Part shown: piece by piece, positions 22,083 to 36,256 of the stretch
How the letters are laid out: the number at the start of each line of letters is the position of its first letter
Numbering within the stretch: position 1 is the first letter of the stretch
Program-made: the position numbers and the translations under genes
The notes under the pieces: model-generated
Database searches by the model: none
What the model saw: only the letters and a program-made list of their open reading frames with translations
Told to the model about the DNA's origin: nothing
Assembly (NCBI GenBank): GCA_022605955.1
Contig: JAKCOZ010000032.1
Span: 124,001 to 188,000 of the forward strand
Length of the DNA stretch: 64,000 bases
DNA from: Rallus limicola
Lineage: Eukaryota; Chordata; Aves; Gruiformes; Rallidae
Direction: 5' to 3'

Positions 22083-23976
22083 AACTTCAAAAATTAAAAC
22101 CACGATGGGTTTAAATCTAGTACAACAGAAATTCTCACCTTCCAGTAATACTCCCTGTGCAGAAAAAGTGTGGATAACTCACAAATATGACAACTATGGT
22201 ATATCAAAACCATCTGAGTCTTCCTTCCTCCTACTTATTTTTCCCTTGGCCTATTTTTCCTCCTGATTTACACCACTACACCTGGAAAGATAATGAAGCA
22301 TGGTTTTAGGATTGATAATTCACAAGGCAGGGTCTGCAGCAAGAGGTCTGATATGTGTGTTTGATGTGATTTCCAGAGTGGCTGCGGCAGAATGAACAGC
22401 AGCACAGTAATCTTTCTGCCACCTCTGCTAGACAGAAACCTGTTGCTATATTTAAGCTGGACATGCCCCATATCCTTTAATAAGAATCAAAAGATATTTA
22501 TGTGCTTATTTTATTTTGATTAACAAAATTACCATGAAGTTCATACCAAAACATAAACAGCAGCGATGTTATCCATGTCTGGTCTCCCAGTAAACGTCCA
22601 GTAATGAATTTAAAATAAAACATATTTTAAAAAAAAGTGAGGGGGATCAGGACCTGGATTATTAATGAGTAATTAAATAAAGATTAAAGATGTATTAACC
22701 TAGAGACCGGTCATGGAAATTCAGCTGTCAGATGATGTGGGGGCTGGCTGTTTTGAGGGAATCTGATGAATGCAGGCTCATGGGAAGCTGTCATAATGAT
22801 GAAACAAGCCCAGCCTGGGCTAATAGATTTATCTCTTTCTACCTGGCAGATTATAATAGGTTCTGGAGTCCTCCTGCTGATCAGTGGGTATCCGTAGAAA
22901 GCTCAGCATCCAAAAAGCATTGTTAGGAGCAAAGGGGAATATCTTTATGGAGACAGATACGCAGAGACACCACCACTTGAAGAAAAGCCGAGTGGGAAGA
23001 TTGCGTGTTGGGGTGTAACTTGTAACAGATTGTCAAACCATCTGCAAAGAAGTAGCTAAAATAGCTGATGAGCTGCTGTTGCCTGTTCATAAAGAATTCC
23101 CACAGGAGATTCCTTCCCTTCCCATTTCTCTGCAGTAGATCTAATGCTGCGTATTTTTGTCTGAATGTGTAGACATTTTGATAAAGGAGAGGCTGAAATA
23201 ATCTTTACTTCCAAAACCTCCAGCTGAAATGTTGGAGGAGTCAGTCGACTTTTCCAATTTGTTGAAGATAGGTGCTAATAGAACTCACTTGGAAAGCCAG
23301 AGACAGTATCATTAAGCAGTTGACTACAATAGACGACAAGACAATGGCACATGCAACATCTCTATTAAATGTGTGCGAAACTAAGCCCTCTTCTGGCAAT
23401 TGTGCTGGAACTCGGCATTCCTGATTGCAAACACAAATCAACTTGGCTTTTATAGCTCGAGAGCAGAGTGGCCAGTGCTGAAGGCACGTCCCTACCACCT
23501 CTACGTGATGTTTCTCATCTCCACCAAGTGAAATAAAATAGGGGAACTTCCAGCTGACTCCATAAATGTGCATGAACAGGGGAGAAAATGTCTGCCAGAG
23601 AGCAGGTTATTCCTGTGCCACATCCACAAGCAGCCCTCAGGGTGAGGGCTTGTGAAGTCTTGACACTGACTTAGCTCGAGCCAGACTCAAAATATCTCAT
23701 TTGATGTAGTCCAGTGGATCAGCCATATCTGTCTGAGTTCCCAAAGTCATTACATTTTGCTTGCTTTTCTTTTTCACCATTCTATCAAAAAGAATTTTTT
23801 TTTCCTTTCCCAATAAGTTTTGAACTGCTCCTTGCAAGACAATAGCAATCATCAGCACCAAAACAGTGGCCAACATAGCCCAAACACATCAGGCATCCAC
23901 TTTGATTTTTAACATTACAAAATTAACAACCTGGAAGATGCTTGGAAAAAAACCCACATCAAGACAAAACCCAAAG

Positions 23977-24011
23977 AAAACAAAAAAAAAAAAACCCAAC
24001 AAAAAAAACCC
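23977..24011 (+). repeat. A/C-only tract
   Basis: Thirty-five bases contain only A and C, with A runs of 13 and 8, inside a longer A-rich stretch (about 23945-24020). It is strand-asymmetric low-complexity DNA. No retroposon body is recognisable upstream. Confidence 0.85.
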
Positions 24012-24485
24012 TAAGCCCCCTCCAAAGTCAGTAATTTCAAACGCAGGTTTTGTGTGTTTGAAAGTGAAAAGTCTGACAGAGAGATCAGTTTTGCTAAGAA
24101 AGAAAAATATTTTAAAATCAATTCTTTAGTCTAGAAAATGAATGACCTCGATACCATTAGGAAAAGTCACCAGAAAAAGCAATTCTCCTTTCCAAGATGT
24201 TTCAACATAAATAAGCAAAAATTATAGTGTACGATGAAATGGTATTATTCCTATTTTTCAAACCAGAAAGTTCAAACAGCTAAAGGGAAATTGTTAAGAA
24301 CAAATAATACCAAAGCAAATTGTATGCAAAATCCCTAAATATGACTACTTTTTCTTTCTGTAATATATTTGTGGTCATGATGGTCAGGCAAGAAATAAAA
24401 TGTTCAAATGATAAATGGAAAGCATTTGATTCAGATATCAATGGCAACAGAGGTGAAGGGCAGGATTTCCAGAAGCTGCTATAAT

Positions 24486-24985
24486 CATTGAATCACAGAA
24501 TGGTTTGGGTTGGAAGGGACCTCAAGGACCACAGAGTTCCAGCCACCTGCCACAGGCAAGGCCACCAACCTCCAGGTTTAGATCTACACAAGGTTGCCCA
24601 GGGCCCCATCCAACCTGGCCTTGAACACTTCCAGGGACGGGGCATCCACCACCCCTCTGGACAGCCCGTTCCAGCTCCTCACCACTCTCTCTGTGAAGAA
24701 CTGCCCCCTAATATCTCATCTAAACCTTCCCTCCCACAGCTTCAGTCCATCCTCCTTCTCTTGCCATTGTCTGTCCTTTTATAAAACTGATTCCCCTCCT
24801 GTTTCCCTGTTCCCTTCAGGTACTGGCAGGCTGCAATGAGGTCCCCCTCAGCTTTCTCTTCTCTTGTCTAGGCTGGACAAGCCCAGCTCCCTCAGCCTCT
24901 CTTCATGGGGGAGGTGCTCCAGCCCTCTAATCATCTTCGTGGCCTCCTCTGAACCCTCTCCAACCTATTTCCATACCCTCTTCAA
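24486..24985 (-). mobile_element. CR1 LINE 3' fragment, antisense
   Basis: It begins with AATCACAGAATGGTTTGGGT and TGGAAGGGACCTCAAGGACC, the reverse complement of a classic avian CR1 3' end. It continues through the reverse of the 3' untranslated and ORF2 C-terminal part: TGCCCAGGGCCCCATCCAAC, then TCTCTGTGAAGAACTGCCCC, then GGCTGGACAAGCCCAGCTCC, then GTGGCCTCCTCTGAACCCTC. It is 5'-truncated near 24985, where similarity fades into a CTATCTCCATAACATC stretch. Open frames of 77-98 codons here are antisense artefacts. The 3' end type resembles the copy at 51246-51592. Confidence 0.93.
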
Positions 24986-27900
24986 CCCTATCTCCATAAC
25001 ATCAGAATACCAGAATTCATATTTTAATCAGAAAAATGAATGCACAAGCAATTTGGAAACTCTGATTTATCTGCAGTGGCCACTGGATTTGTATTAATAT
25101 TAGAACACGGTGCTGTGATCCTCAAGGCTTTCATTCGGTGCCAAAAGATAGGAATTTCTTTAACACTGGACCCTGGGATTGTGTTTGCCAGTAGCACCTG
25201 ACATGATTAGAAAATAGAGAGGCAAAAAAAATGAAAGTTGTGGTGTCAAGGTACTACTCCTCATTCAACTTAATCTCTGTCAGTGAGAGTCTGCCAAGAG
25301 AGTGAGGCGACAGATACTTCCCCGAGTACTTCAGGCAAGTACTTGGGCTGGAAGATAACTTCTTGTCCTCAAACCTGCTTCTCACTTATGGTCCAAAATG
25401 CCAGTGATTTATCAAACAGGAAAACAATAAGCAGTTTTAGATGCAATACTGTATCTCCATTTTTCTCCTCTGAACACATAGCAATACATGTTCTTCTATG
25501 TGATTTTCTGTACTTGCCAGAGACTTTCACTTATAAAAGTGGTTTGTAGTGGATGGGACATTTAATTAAATCTCATTTATCCTTTTGTCTAGAGTCCATC
25601 AGAGCAAAAATTTAGGATCTTATTGCTCATGTGGGATCTGAGCCAGAACTGTTTATTAAATTATGAGGGTGTTGTCTCAAGAGGCTCTAAAAAGTTAATG
25701 GGAATAAATGGGATCTCCTGGCTAACCTTTCATTTTTCTTCTTAAATAATATTTCACATGTTTTGCCATTTTATGTACACTTCTGTGGCTCAGGGACAAG
25801 TCCTAGCTACTGTAAACCAGCCCACGCAGTGGAGCAACACAGCAAGCCTGGCCCACTGCGAGTAGGTTATGGATTTACCTGCTGGTGTAGCACACTACTA
25901 GTTCCTCTTATTGCTCTATTAAGTGCTATGGGAAATTAAGAGAGTAGTAAGAGCAACATTGAATTAGATTCTGGTCTAATTTGACCTGGGCTGTATTTTA
26001 CAATAAAAGAACTTTTATTTTTTAAATGTTGAATGATAATTTCCAATAAAGTATTCAAAGTAAAGGACATCAGATGGTTCCATGCTACCTTGTTCGGACT
26101 CACATGGGAAAATCTACCGCCAGCATATTGTTTCTCTCTCCTCCTAATTATCATTAATGCTAATTAATAAGCGTATGTTAGTTCAATCTCATTGCTACTC
26201 CATAACGTGTCATTAAAAATTACAATAATGAATTCCAACTTCTCTAGCTGAATATAATAAAAAAGTGATTAATATTCCCCAGGGTCAGGATGGAAGATGA
26301 TTCAAGGTAATCTAAAAGAATTGCCAAGTGAAAAGTTTGATATCCATCAGTTGTGGAAGCTGACACAGTGAATGTAAGGGCATGATTAACAATGTGGTAA
26401 AGCAAGTAGGTCAAATCACAAATCCTGTGGGCACCATGACTTGGTCATAATTTCCTGACTGACTGAGAATTGGTTGTGTTCGCGTTTCTCCCTTGTTCAG
26501 TTCTTGTGTCTCTCTTACTCTTGAAATCCATACACGTATAATGCATACTCCTGTACAGAGAGAAAAAAGCAAACCTCCCACTCTTTCAAAAGAAAGCTAT
26601 TTTTCTATGGGCCGAGGTAGGATGTTTGTAGTTACAAAAATAGACTAGAAGTTAGCATAGTTCAGAGACACCAACATCAGTTCTTTTACAATTAAAAATT
26701 TCAGGTCCTATCCTAGGTGTCACCCACCCTCTCCTGAAAAAAATGTTTGTCAGAGGACGTGGAAAGGCTGAACACTCAAGAATGCACAATGCTTTTATAC
26801 ATATGTGCATTTTCTGTTATCTGAGAAACACTGACCTTGCTGGGGTAATCTCAGCGCTCCGTAACCAGTGGGGTACCTGCAGCCCGTTTACTTCAGGTTT
26901 TTGCTCCTGCGTCACCATCCTCTCACTTGTATCACCTACAGGACTTAACCCAGGAAGGAACAAATGACTCAAACTCACTGCCCAAAGCCCCTGCCCTCTC
27001 AGGTCAATCAACATATGGCAAAGAGCAGCTTGTGTCCTTCTTGCTTCTGTCAGGTCATAGAAAGGGGTTTCCTTTCTTACCTGCTACTATTTTAGCATTA
27101 CCTACTTTCTAAAACAAACAAATAACAATTGAAAGATGGCTTATCAGTGGTTTTTTCTAACTGGTAGGACATATACAGAGACCACTTTGCTTTTCTTTAA
27201 AAGCAAAAAAAAAAACAAACCCCTCACTCTCATTTGTGCAGTGGTGGGTATTTGCAGTGAACTGGAAAGCTGTTGGGCAGGAGAGGTGTTACTTGAATTC
27301 TAGAGTGCTGTGTTTGCTAAGTAAAAAAGTCTGAGAAGCTCCACATGTTCTCAAAGAACACGTGAAAGTTAATTGATGCAAATGGGGGGAAAGAGGACTA
27401 TCACGTTGAGCAATCATAAGGCAAACTCAGCAGTGACAACTGAAGGGACTAGTTTATGAAAAAATCATAGTTTTCCAGCACTGGATTTATGATTTATTTA
27501 TACTGAAAAAACTGCAGAGTATAGAGGAGTTTTTTGGTTTTTTTTTTCACCTAAAAATATAAAAAAATATTCAACTGTTTTAGTTCAAATTATCTTCTGT
27601 TGATTTAAAGATAAGAATATATTTTTCTGCATCACTCACGGAAAGAATCCCTCCCTTCCTCTGACATATGAGACACAAAGGAATGGAAGGTTTAGTAGGG
27701 TAAAAAGTGTTTTTTTCAAAATACTTCTCTAAAAAAGCAAACTAACATGCCCATAAATTATGTTGACACCCATAATGCTCTATAAAAGGCACAGCCACAT
27801 AAAAAGAGTTGCTTTCCTGCCCTAGGTCTGCACTGGCTTCCAGAAGCCCAAACCTCTGAAATCTCCTTTCTCAACAGCCTTGCCACTGCCCATGCACATC

Positions 27901-28709
27901 CTACCCAAAGTTGGTACCCAACTACACCACAAGAAGGGAGAGGAAACTGTGTGTGAACTGAGCAGTGCCAGAGGCAACATGGAGCGTCCTTGGGATTGTG
28001 CAATGGGCACATGGAAAGAAGAGCAACTTGTTCAGTACTCTGACTCACAAACCACCCTCAAAAAAAAGACACATGGTTGGTCCATGAGCATTGGGAAGCT
28101 ATAACAACTTTTCCAAAACTCTCTTCCACTCTGCTCAGTAGAGAATAAACAGAGACTGAAGTAATCCAGGGCAATGGATTTTCAGTGTTTAAGCTTTTAT
28201 TATCTAAACCTGAAGAGACTACAAGGGAAAGCAAGATCTTGGTCTTAGACAGTGTGCTCATCAAAAATTCCTGTTAGAATGTCAAAGGAAAAGAACTTAC
28301 ATTCTTTTCTTTGTTGCCATAGGATGGATACCAATGCTCTAAGGAAACGTGTGTATGTGAACAATGAGGTTAAAGATATTTAGGAATATTATATCAAGAC
28401 TGTTACAGGAGCCAAAGAGAAAAAAAAAAAAATTCTTTGATAGAAGAGAAATGGAAGACTTACATGCTTTTAAGTAAGGGCACATCATAGGTCACCATGT
28501 TTGATCATCACTTTATGCAGCTACCTATCACAGCACATTTTCCTCATCAAACGCAGGTACAGACACAAAGCATGTTCTGCCATCATTTCCCTGGGTAAGG
28601 TCAGTCACTGACCCCAAATGATTTGCCAAAATCAACTATCTTATTTGTTTACCTGCAAGTAAAAGCAATATACAAGAATCTGAAATTTATCTTTGCGTTT
28701 TAATATATT

Positions 28710-28726
28710 AAAAAAAAAAAAAAAAA
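28710..28726 (+). repeat. A17 homopolymer
   Basis: Seventeen A residues after TAATATATT. There is no upstream gene-like sequence and no flanking duplication visible, so it is scored as simple sequence. Confidence 0.88.
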
Positions 28727-30203
28727 GATAGAAGACTTTGGCTTGTTCATTTTTAGTGAATATCTCACCTCAGATGGATGTAACACAGTGGAAGCCAACA
28801 GCCTATGCTAAAGAAAATTGTAATGCGATTAGAAAGAAACTCCAGAAATAGTACCTGCAATATATCCTCCAGTCAAGGAGACACTGCTTCATCTTTCAAA
28901 TGGCAAATGGAAAATACAGATTTGAACTTTGGAAGAATGACTATAAAGAGCACACAACAGAAGGTCAAAAGAAATTTCACCAATAAATACTTGCAATCAC
29001 TCACTATGTTTTTCTGAGGTGTCCAGTAACAAAGTCTCTGCAAGTTTATCTGATGATCTTGCTTGAGCTTGATTATTTGAGTGGAAGAGTAACTGGAAGA
29101 TGGAGCACTTCCCAGGAGGACTTCTGCATGCCCTCTACCCTCAGACAGTCCACAAGATCAGACTAGACATAATCTGAACTGCAATTCCCAGAGATGCCCA
29201 TCACATGGACATTGGGTTTTCAGCACCAATTGATGTACATTATGAATCTGCTCATATTGGTCCACACTACTTGCCAGTATAAACACAAAGACTACTTGCC
29301 TGGACAGACACGCAACTATCCATGTATATCTCACCTACGAATATCACTGGATTTAAGGAAACCTTACTTCCCAGTTAGAGACAAGTTAAAATTTGCTGTT
29401 GACAACGTAACTACAAAGAAATTTTGTAAGAGAAAGCTCTGACCTCTCTGGTCCAAATTTACTAACCCTGGATGTTCTAGCACTAAAAATTTAATCTGAC
29501 CATGAAAGTGCACTATCAAGTGTTAATTATATTTAGGAGGCAATGATTCAGTAACTAACTCAAATAGATTTACCTCCTGCCTACAAGGCTCAGTTCTTAA
29601 TAACAGAAATAGAAAAAAGCTGAGCTGTACTTCACTTGAATATTTTGACTTGCGCTTTGGTGTGTGGGAAGATTTTAACCAAGCAGCTGCTAATGTAGTA
29701 AATAATGAAAACAAAAGCAAAATGTTCATTATGGCTTAGCAATTAAACACACCCGATAAAAAAAGAAAACAGAAAATCAGGGGGAGGTTTTTGAGAGGAA
29801 AGAGTTATCATAAAAACACCAAAAAAAGGATACTAGAAGCTAAAAGTTTTCATCAGAACACAGGTACAGATTCCTGAAGTTTACCCTGGTTTGAAAGGTA
29901 GGGCTCCTTGTATGGGAATTCAGTGCTGCTCAGTGAACGTAACACCCGTTTATTAGTTTCTATGCTTTTTATAAAAAGTATTTAATTAGTACATGTTACC
30001 AGTTACAAATCAGAAGTTAATGTACTATAAAATGTAGTAAAGTAGGGTATCTAGTTAAGGACTTTAAAAGCCAATAAAATTTGGGATGCCAAGGACAAAA
30101 GGGAAACCACAAGGAACCAGAATGATTTAAAATAACAAAGAAACTGTTTTGTTAACCTTGGGAATCACTTTCACATCTTGTGGAAACTATAGAGGTAATC
30201 AAC

Positions 30204-30234
30204 TTTTTTTTTCCCCGCTCAAAAAAAAAAAAAA
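30204..30234. repeat. T9 and A14 runs facing each other
   Basis: Nine T residues (30204-30212), an eight-base CCCCGCTC spacer, then fourteen A residues (30221-30234). The two runs could pair as a weak hairpin. No known element has this structure, and it is most likely chance adjacency of two homopolymers. Confidence 0.8.
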
Positions 30235-31747
30235 GCTTTCAGCAAAGCATCAGTTCAATGTGTGATAGGTAACCCAGAGGGAAAAAAACCCAAAACACAT
30301 GAATTCAATAGAGTACGAGTTAAATGTGAGTAGTCACTCATTGCATCTTCAGCAGAAGATAATGAAGGAAAGGACCAGCTTCAGAAGAACCTCTTGCTAT
30401 TATTTTGGATAGCTTTTCCCTATTCACATATCACTTGAGCTTTGCTCGCAGTGTAAAGAAAAGAAACAAGTTGCTTGAAGTTTTGTGGTGTGGAAAGGAA
30501 ACGAGTTGGTTACACTGCTAAAATATCTACACATTTCCTGAACAGTGAAGCTGAGTGCACATAAGGTTAAGGCTGTCATGGGAGAGCTCATTCTGACTTA
30601 CTGATGTGCCCTGAGTTACAGCCAACAATTTTTATCTGATTTTCTGATAGAAAATGAGCAGACAGGCAGCATTCACATGGGTATACATCTTCCTTCAGAG
30701 GCTTTGTCTACATAAGAGCAAGAAGCACTGCTTGCTGCTCAGGTACCCAAGCCACGTTGTAATATTCACCTCCTATTGCACATCAGCATTTTGAACAGAT
30801 TGCCAGCTGACCGTCGTCTTTGCTCCTGTGACACATACAACTGACAAACATGGAGAGAAGGAGCATAAACCTCAGTGTTTCAAAGGTCTACCTTCTCAGA
30901 GCAGATAGGACATGCTGACAAGCCACAGGGTTCGGTTGCCTTTCAGGCAACTCATGGATAAGCAAATGGTGCGCCTTGGGGTACTCTTAGGATAATTTTG
31001 GAAAATGGCACTAAGGCAGCATGCCTGGTTTGTGTTTGCAAATGCCATAGCCCGGGGTGGCAGGAGATTATGGCCCTCTAGAATCAACAAACATGCATAG
31101 GTGCTTCTACTGTGCAGCTCAAAGCACCACAGTACACCTAGGCAAGATTAAAACACCATTTTGTTTTAAATCTAGAAAAATCTTTTACTAGTGTTTCTCA
31201 ATGAAAATAAAAAGGGTGTTTAAGGGTGTAACCCCATTACTTCAGAGTAAGAACTTGAAAAGTTAACCAGCACAAATAGACACCACAAAAAGAAGTGAAA
31301 CACATCAGGATAGAAACACAGTCTCTTTTTAAACCTTGTGCTCCCTTCCCAGGAGCATGCCCAAGCAATACATTTTGATGCCACTAATCTTTGCTTTTAT
31401 CCCTGCCTGTTCCTAAACCTTTCACAGTATTCTTGCCATCTGGTGTAGATGAACCACAGGAAACAAGGACGACAGCCAATAAACAGCTACAGGCAGAGGC
31501 TGCAGGCGCACGGTATATCAAAGGCAATACATTCACGAGCAACTATGGAAGCCCTAAAAGAGAAAGTGGTCTGGTGGTTTTGGGGCAGCAAATCAAAAGT
31601 TATTGTGTCTTGCTTTGTCATGTGTTTTTGTGACTGCCCTTCTTGACAAGGTACGTACACTGAGAAGAGGATGTACCACAATGTGTCAGACAAAAGAGTG
31701 AAGCTGAAACAGAACGCATCATTTGTATCATGGGTCAGCAGAAACCC

Positions 31748-31845
31748 AAGATCACAGAATTGTAGGGGTTGGAAGGGTCCTCAAGAGATCATCGAGTCCA
31801 ACCCCCCTGCCAAAACAGGACAGATCGCACAGGTGAATGCGCGCA
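31748..31845 (-). mobile_element. Short CR1 LINE 3' fragment, antisense
   Basis: AGATCACAGAATTGTAGGGG, then TTGGAAGGGTCCTCAAGAGA and TCATCGAGTCCAACCCCCCT, are the reverse complement of a CR1 3' terminus. It continues through CAGGACAGATCGCACAGGTG before similarity is lost near 31845. About 100 bp survive, a strongly 5'-truncated insertion. It also interrupts an 81-codon and a 94-codon chance frame. Confidence 0.88.
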
Positions 31846-34800
31846 GAGATGCACAGAGGTACATCAGCCATGGCTCCAAGAAAGGGGAGATGCTTTTTTT
31901 ATCGGTCACTATAAAATTGCCAGGATCTGAAGGCTGCAGATCTTCATGCTGATGCTGCTTTTTAGATGCACAGCTCTAGGAAACAAAGGATAGAAGAGGA
32001 AACATTTCTTTTGCTCCATTCAAGCTAGTTTTGTTCCAAAATATAGATCTCTGAGGAAAGTTAGAGGCTGTTTCTGTGCTGCTGCGGGAAGGAAGGTGGT
32101 GAAGAGCTCACTGAAAGTCCCACTGGGAAGCAGGTGGGATGTACCTAGGTAGGCAGCAACAGAAGGCCATGTTCTGTGCCAGGCCAGCAGAGCTCTGATT
32201 GAGTGCTTTGGCTGAGCCACAGTCCTGATGCAGCAGTTTGACAGTTCCAGTTGCACTGAGGAAATCAGGGGAAGGTGCTTTCAGAAGTAAGTACCTTTAA
32301 TTAATCTAGTTAACAGAGAAATAACTACACTAAATGTCTCCCTGTCTTGTTGGCCATACTCCTAAAACACCACAGCAAAAGCAAGAGGGCAAAGGCACTG
32401 CATGCAGCTCCCGGGGAAGCACATTGCAGCATTTGGAGTTGTGTTTTTCCCTGGCCCTACAACCTTAATCAGTAGTTGGGGCAAACTTTGTGAGTTCCTT
32501 TCTTCCCTCTCCAGTGAGGCTTTAGCAGCCAATGTCCTTTCACAGATAAAGAGGTTACAGACTTTAGACTAGACTGGATCACACTGACCTTGAGACCAAC
32601 CACCAGTCTAAGAAGTAACAGAATTCCTCCTGCAGTGAGACAAGTAGTTTGTAAGCAGCTAAAGCCTATCTTCCTGTCTGCTTTGGAAACTTTCACTTGT
32701 GAGGTATGCTACCTCCTCCTCTGCGTGTTTATTCCCAAGGCAAATCCCCCTTCACTTGAAATTGCTTCTAGCTTGTGGTTTGCTTCAGCTTGCAGTCCCT
32801 GAAGTTTGAAATACTGGTTTTACCACCCAATGTGCATCAGTCAATTTAAAATACAATTACTGTGTTTGGTCATGAAGGCAGACAGACCCCTAGTGAGGGT
32901 TCAAAATGTCCATAAAAATCCTGATTGTACTGATTTGTCATTGATCCTGTGGGAGTTCCATCATTGCGAACCAGGTCTGGAAAAAGTGGCTGCAAGATAT
33001 GTAAATGAGCCTTTAATCCAACTTTTTTATTTCCCACTCTCTGGTGTTGGCAGAGTGCATGGTTCCCTATGGAAAATGCAAGGAAACAAATACCTAATGC
33101 TCCTGTTAAGATCCTGGAATCAGACAGCAAATGTAGCTCAGATGCAAAACATACTCATCTAGACAAACTCTTCTGAGAGAATCCGCAATTTCTGTCTTTC
33201 AGTTCTTTCTGCAGGATTGTTCCTCTCGTGATGGCACTCCTTTTAACCAAACCACCCTCTGACTTACTCCATTTCAGACTCTTCTTCCTTAAGACTGTTT
33301 CTCTGGGTGAACAGCTTTTTGTGGTTTTCTCTGCAGAGATCATTATCAAAAAATGAAGCTCCCTAGAACGTCAGTCACAAGAAATTCCTCAAAAGAACCA
33401 AGTAACTGCATAGCACCCGAGACGCTCTATGGCCGGTTTTCCTATGGCATTCCTCCTTTCAAACACCACAGTCAAATCAAAGCTTTCATATCATTTACCA
33501 TCCCAAAAGGTAGCATCTGCTTCAAGGATGAATACAATACACCTTCACTGCTGAATTTTCCCAAAGCCTGCTGAGTAACAATGCATTTTACCATAGCCAG
33601 CCTGATGGAGTGCCTTGCAGAATGCACTGAAAGTTTGGGAATGAGTAGGAGGACTTAGGTTAACAGCAGGAAGGATGGACAGTTTCTCTCAGTGAATAGC
33701 AACATCCCTGTCTCCAGGGGCAACAGGAATAGAGGGATATTGGGCCTCAGACCATGAAAGAAGATTTGAAGATTGCCTTAAAGGCAGCATCTCAAACTGA
33801 CCAGTGCTGTGGAGACCCAGCAAACCTTACACAGAGCCTGATCATCTCCAGGCAACACCTCAAGGAAGCTTGCACACTTCACAAGTTCTGTGGAATTTAC
33901 GTGAAACTGTAATTTGCTTGACTTAGCCTGAGGCTTGGACAGGCCCACTGCCTCTGACTTGTTCATTACTGACCTATTTTACTGCCCAGAGGCAAAATTC
34001 AGGTGGCAAAACATGCAAAAACCAGCCAAAATTCTTCCCCAAATCCACATTCAACCTGTCTTCCACATAGACCACCTGTCCCCTTTCTGAAAAGGACACC
34101 AAGTAGAAACATAACAGAATCCACAGGAGCCATAAGTATTGCTGGCTCTTTTTTGTTTTTGTTTTTTTTTTTCTTTTTCTGGTTTAATGGGATCACGTGA
34201 GCAAACAGTACATGCTGACCATAGGCCTGAAGTGCAAGCTCACCCAGTAATTCCCAGGGAAGGCAAATGATTCATTTGTAACCAGTCATTCTTTTCAATT
34301 ACAGGGTACTTTTCCCAGGAAGCTGTTCTCTCGCTGATCTTTCAGCTGCAACGTGCCCTCCACTGCCCTGAGACATTCAGATACTCTAATAAGCTGAACT
34401 TTGTGAAAATAACAATTACCGCTTGTTGGAGCTGAAGAAAGCCTTGGACACAAGACGAGATGCAGGCCAGCAGACCAGTAAACATTTACTTAATATACTA
34501 TGTCATCTTCCATCAGCCTCTATCACATGACCTTTAAAGTTCATAATTTGTTTATATTAACGTACTATAGAAAAGACTTCTGAAAGTCTGTTGATGACTT
34601 GCTGCATTCCATTGCATATGTTGTTGCCTGCACCAAATAGGTAGATGAGATCTTCTTTAGTTTGCTGAAACTCAAGAAAATAAAAAAGGTGTTCTACCCC
34701 AGAAGGGAGTTCTGTGATTACCAAAACTGCATATGTACACCGGTTCCCTGAATAATTCATGTGTCTTCCCAGTACTAAGATCTGGAAGGGAAGCATTGCA

Positions 34801-36256
34801 ATAAAGAGAGCTGGGTATGGGCAAAGTCTAAAGCCAAGAGACATAGGGAAAGCGATTCTGGGGTAAACATTGTCATTTTGTGACATCTTAGGTAGACACA
34901 GGCTGGATGGATAACCTGAGACAGGTCAGGGCTCAAAGGAAGCCACACAGCACATCAGGTCAGGATTTCTTACATTTCTTACATTTTAGCCTGTGGCAGT
35001 AATCACAATAATCACATCACAACTGTGTCCTGAGGGGAAGCAAGTACTCTGCTCTGAACTGTGTCACTTTAAAAGGAGTAACCATCAGGCTCTATTCTCT
35101 GTTTGGAGGACAGACAGACTTAAGTATCAGGGTGAATTTTCAAGTTCTTCCCATTTTCCAGAACCCTAGAAGTCCTAAAACCTATGGAGGTAGGGAACAG
35201 AGCAGGGATCCGTAAGTAACCAAGATGTGAATCGTTTGTGCAAGCTGGACAAAAAGGACCCTGGATTTTGAGATGGATACCATAACCACTGCAGAAAGTG
35301 TAACTGAGATAGTGTACAGATTACTCTTCCTCAGAGTTACAAGGTAGGCAGGCCTAGGCAATATCCTAACACACCTCTTTGATGCTATTGTGAATTGGAT
35401 TACAAAGTTGCCACTTAATTCCCAGAGATTTGATAAACCTAATGCTATCACTCTACTTTGACTGATGAGCAGCTTGCTCAATTTGCTGAACCTGGACTGT
35501 GTTCACAAATCTCAGAGGCAAAAAGTTTCCACAGCGCTTGCATAACTTATGACTGACTCATCACAATATTATTACTCACTCCACTGTGTGGTAGATTCAG
35601 CCTTTTTCTTTGATCTCCCACAAAAGGATGTGTAGTTAACAACATCTACCACAGCAGTTTGTAGGAAACTGAAAACCTTACCTAGTCATTTTATTGTTTG
35701 TATTTTTTTTTTGGCAATACCTTATTCTATTAACACCACCAAAACCCACCCCACAGTATTTGTAACAGCTGTGGGCTTGTTATTAGGGTGCAAGGATACT
35801 TTAGGCAACTTTAAGTTTTAAGAATTACCCAAGACAATATTGATCATGTCATCTGGAAATGAATGCTAAATCCTCTTCAGCTGCTGAGAAAATAGATACT
35901 TTTTTAAAAGCATGCTCTCCTCCATCCTCTCACTCTTACCTTTCTAAGTACCACAGACAGACACTTAGCAGGGCTGGAGGACAGTGATGTACAGAAGGCA
36001 GTTCTGTTTCTGGATTTCTCCTGTGCAGCACAGTTGCTGTCTCTTTAGAATGGAGATCCTTTTCATAATGACTAGGAAACAAGTTTTCATTGCATTTTGC
36101 TTCTCTGATTTGTCAGATTTTACCACTGTTCCAGATCCAGTTATTTTTTGATTGAGAACAGGTTTCTTTCTGAATGTTATTTAATCCTCAAAACTGTAGA
36201 TCATTTTTATGAGGATCAGTTAGAAATCCCATAGGCTTTGAAGCCTGTTAAAGATG

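Larger units (their letters stand above)
21223..24485. other. Non-coding DNA with candidate conserved stretches
   Basis: No gene is recognised. The stretch includes a 12-bp tandem array near 22047 and an A/C-only tract at 23977-24011. Two segments (about 22640-22920 and 23220-23570) have balanced composition, several homeodomain-type TAAT cores, E-box-like CAGCTG and retained CpGs. They could be conserved regulatory elements, although this is only an impression without an alignment. Confidence 0.5.
24986..31747. other. AT-rich DNA, no gene recognised
   Basis: Nearly 7 kb without a recognisable exon or transposon. It contains A13 (28420-28432), A17 (28710-28726) and a T9/A14 pair (30204-30234). 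A TAAT-rich patch at about 26130-26240 (ATTAATGCTAATTAATAAG) could be regulatory or simply AT-rich. Open frames stay below 100 codons. Confidence 0.6.
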
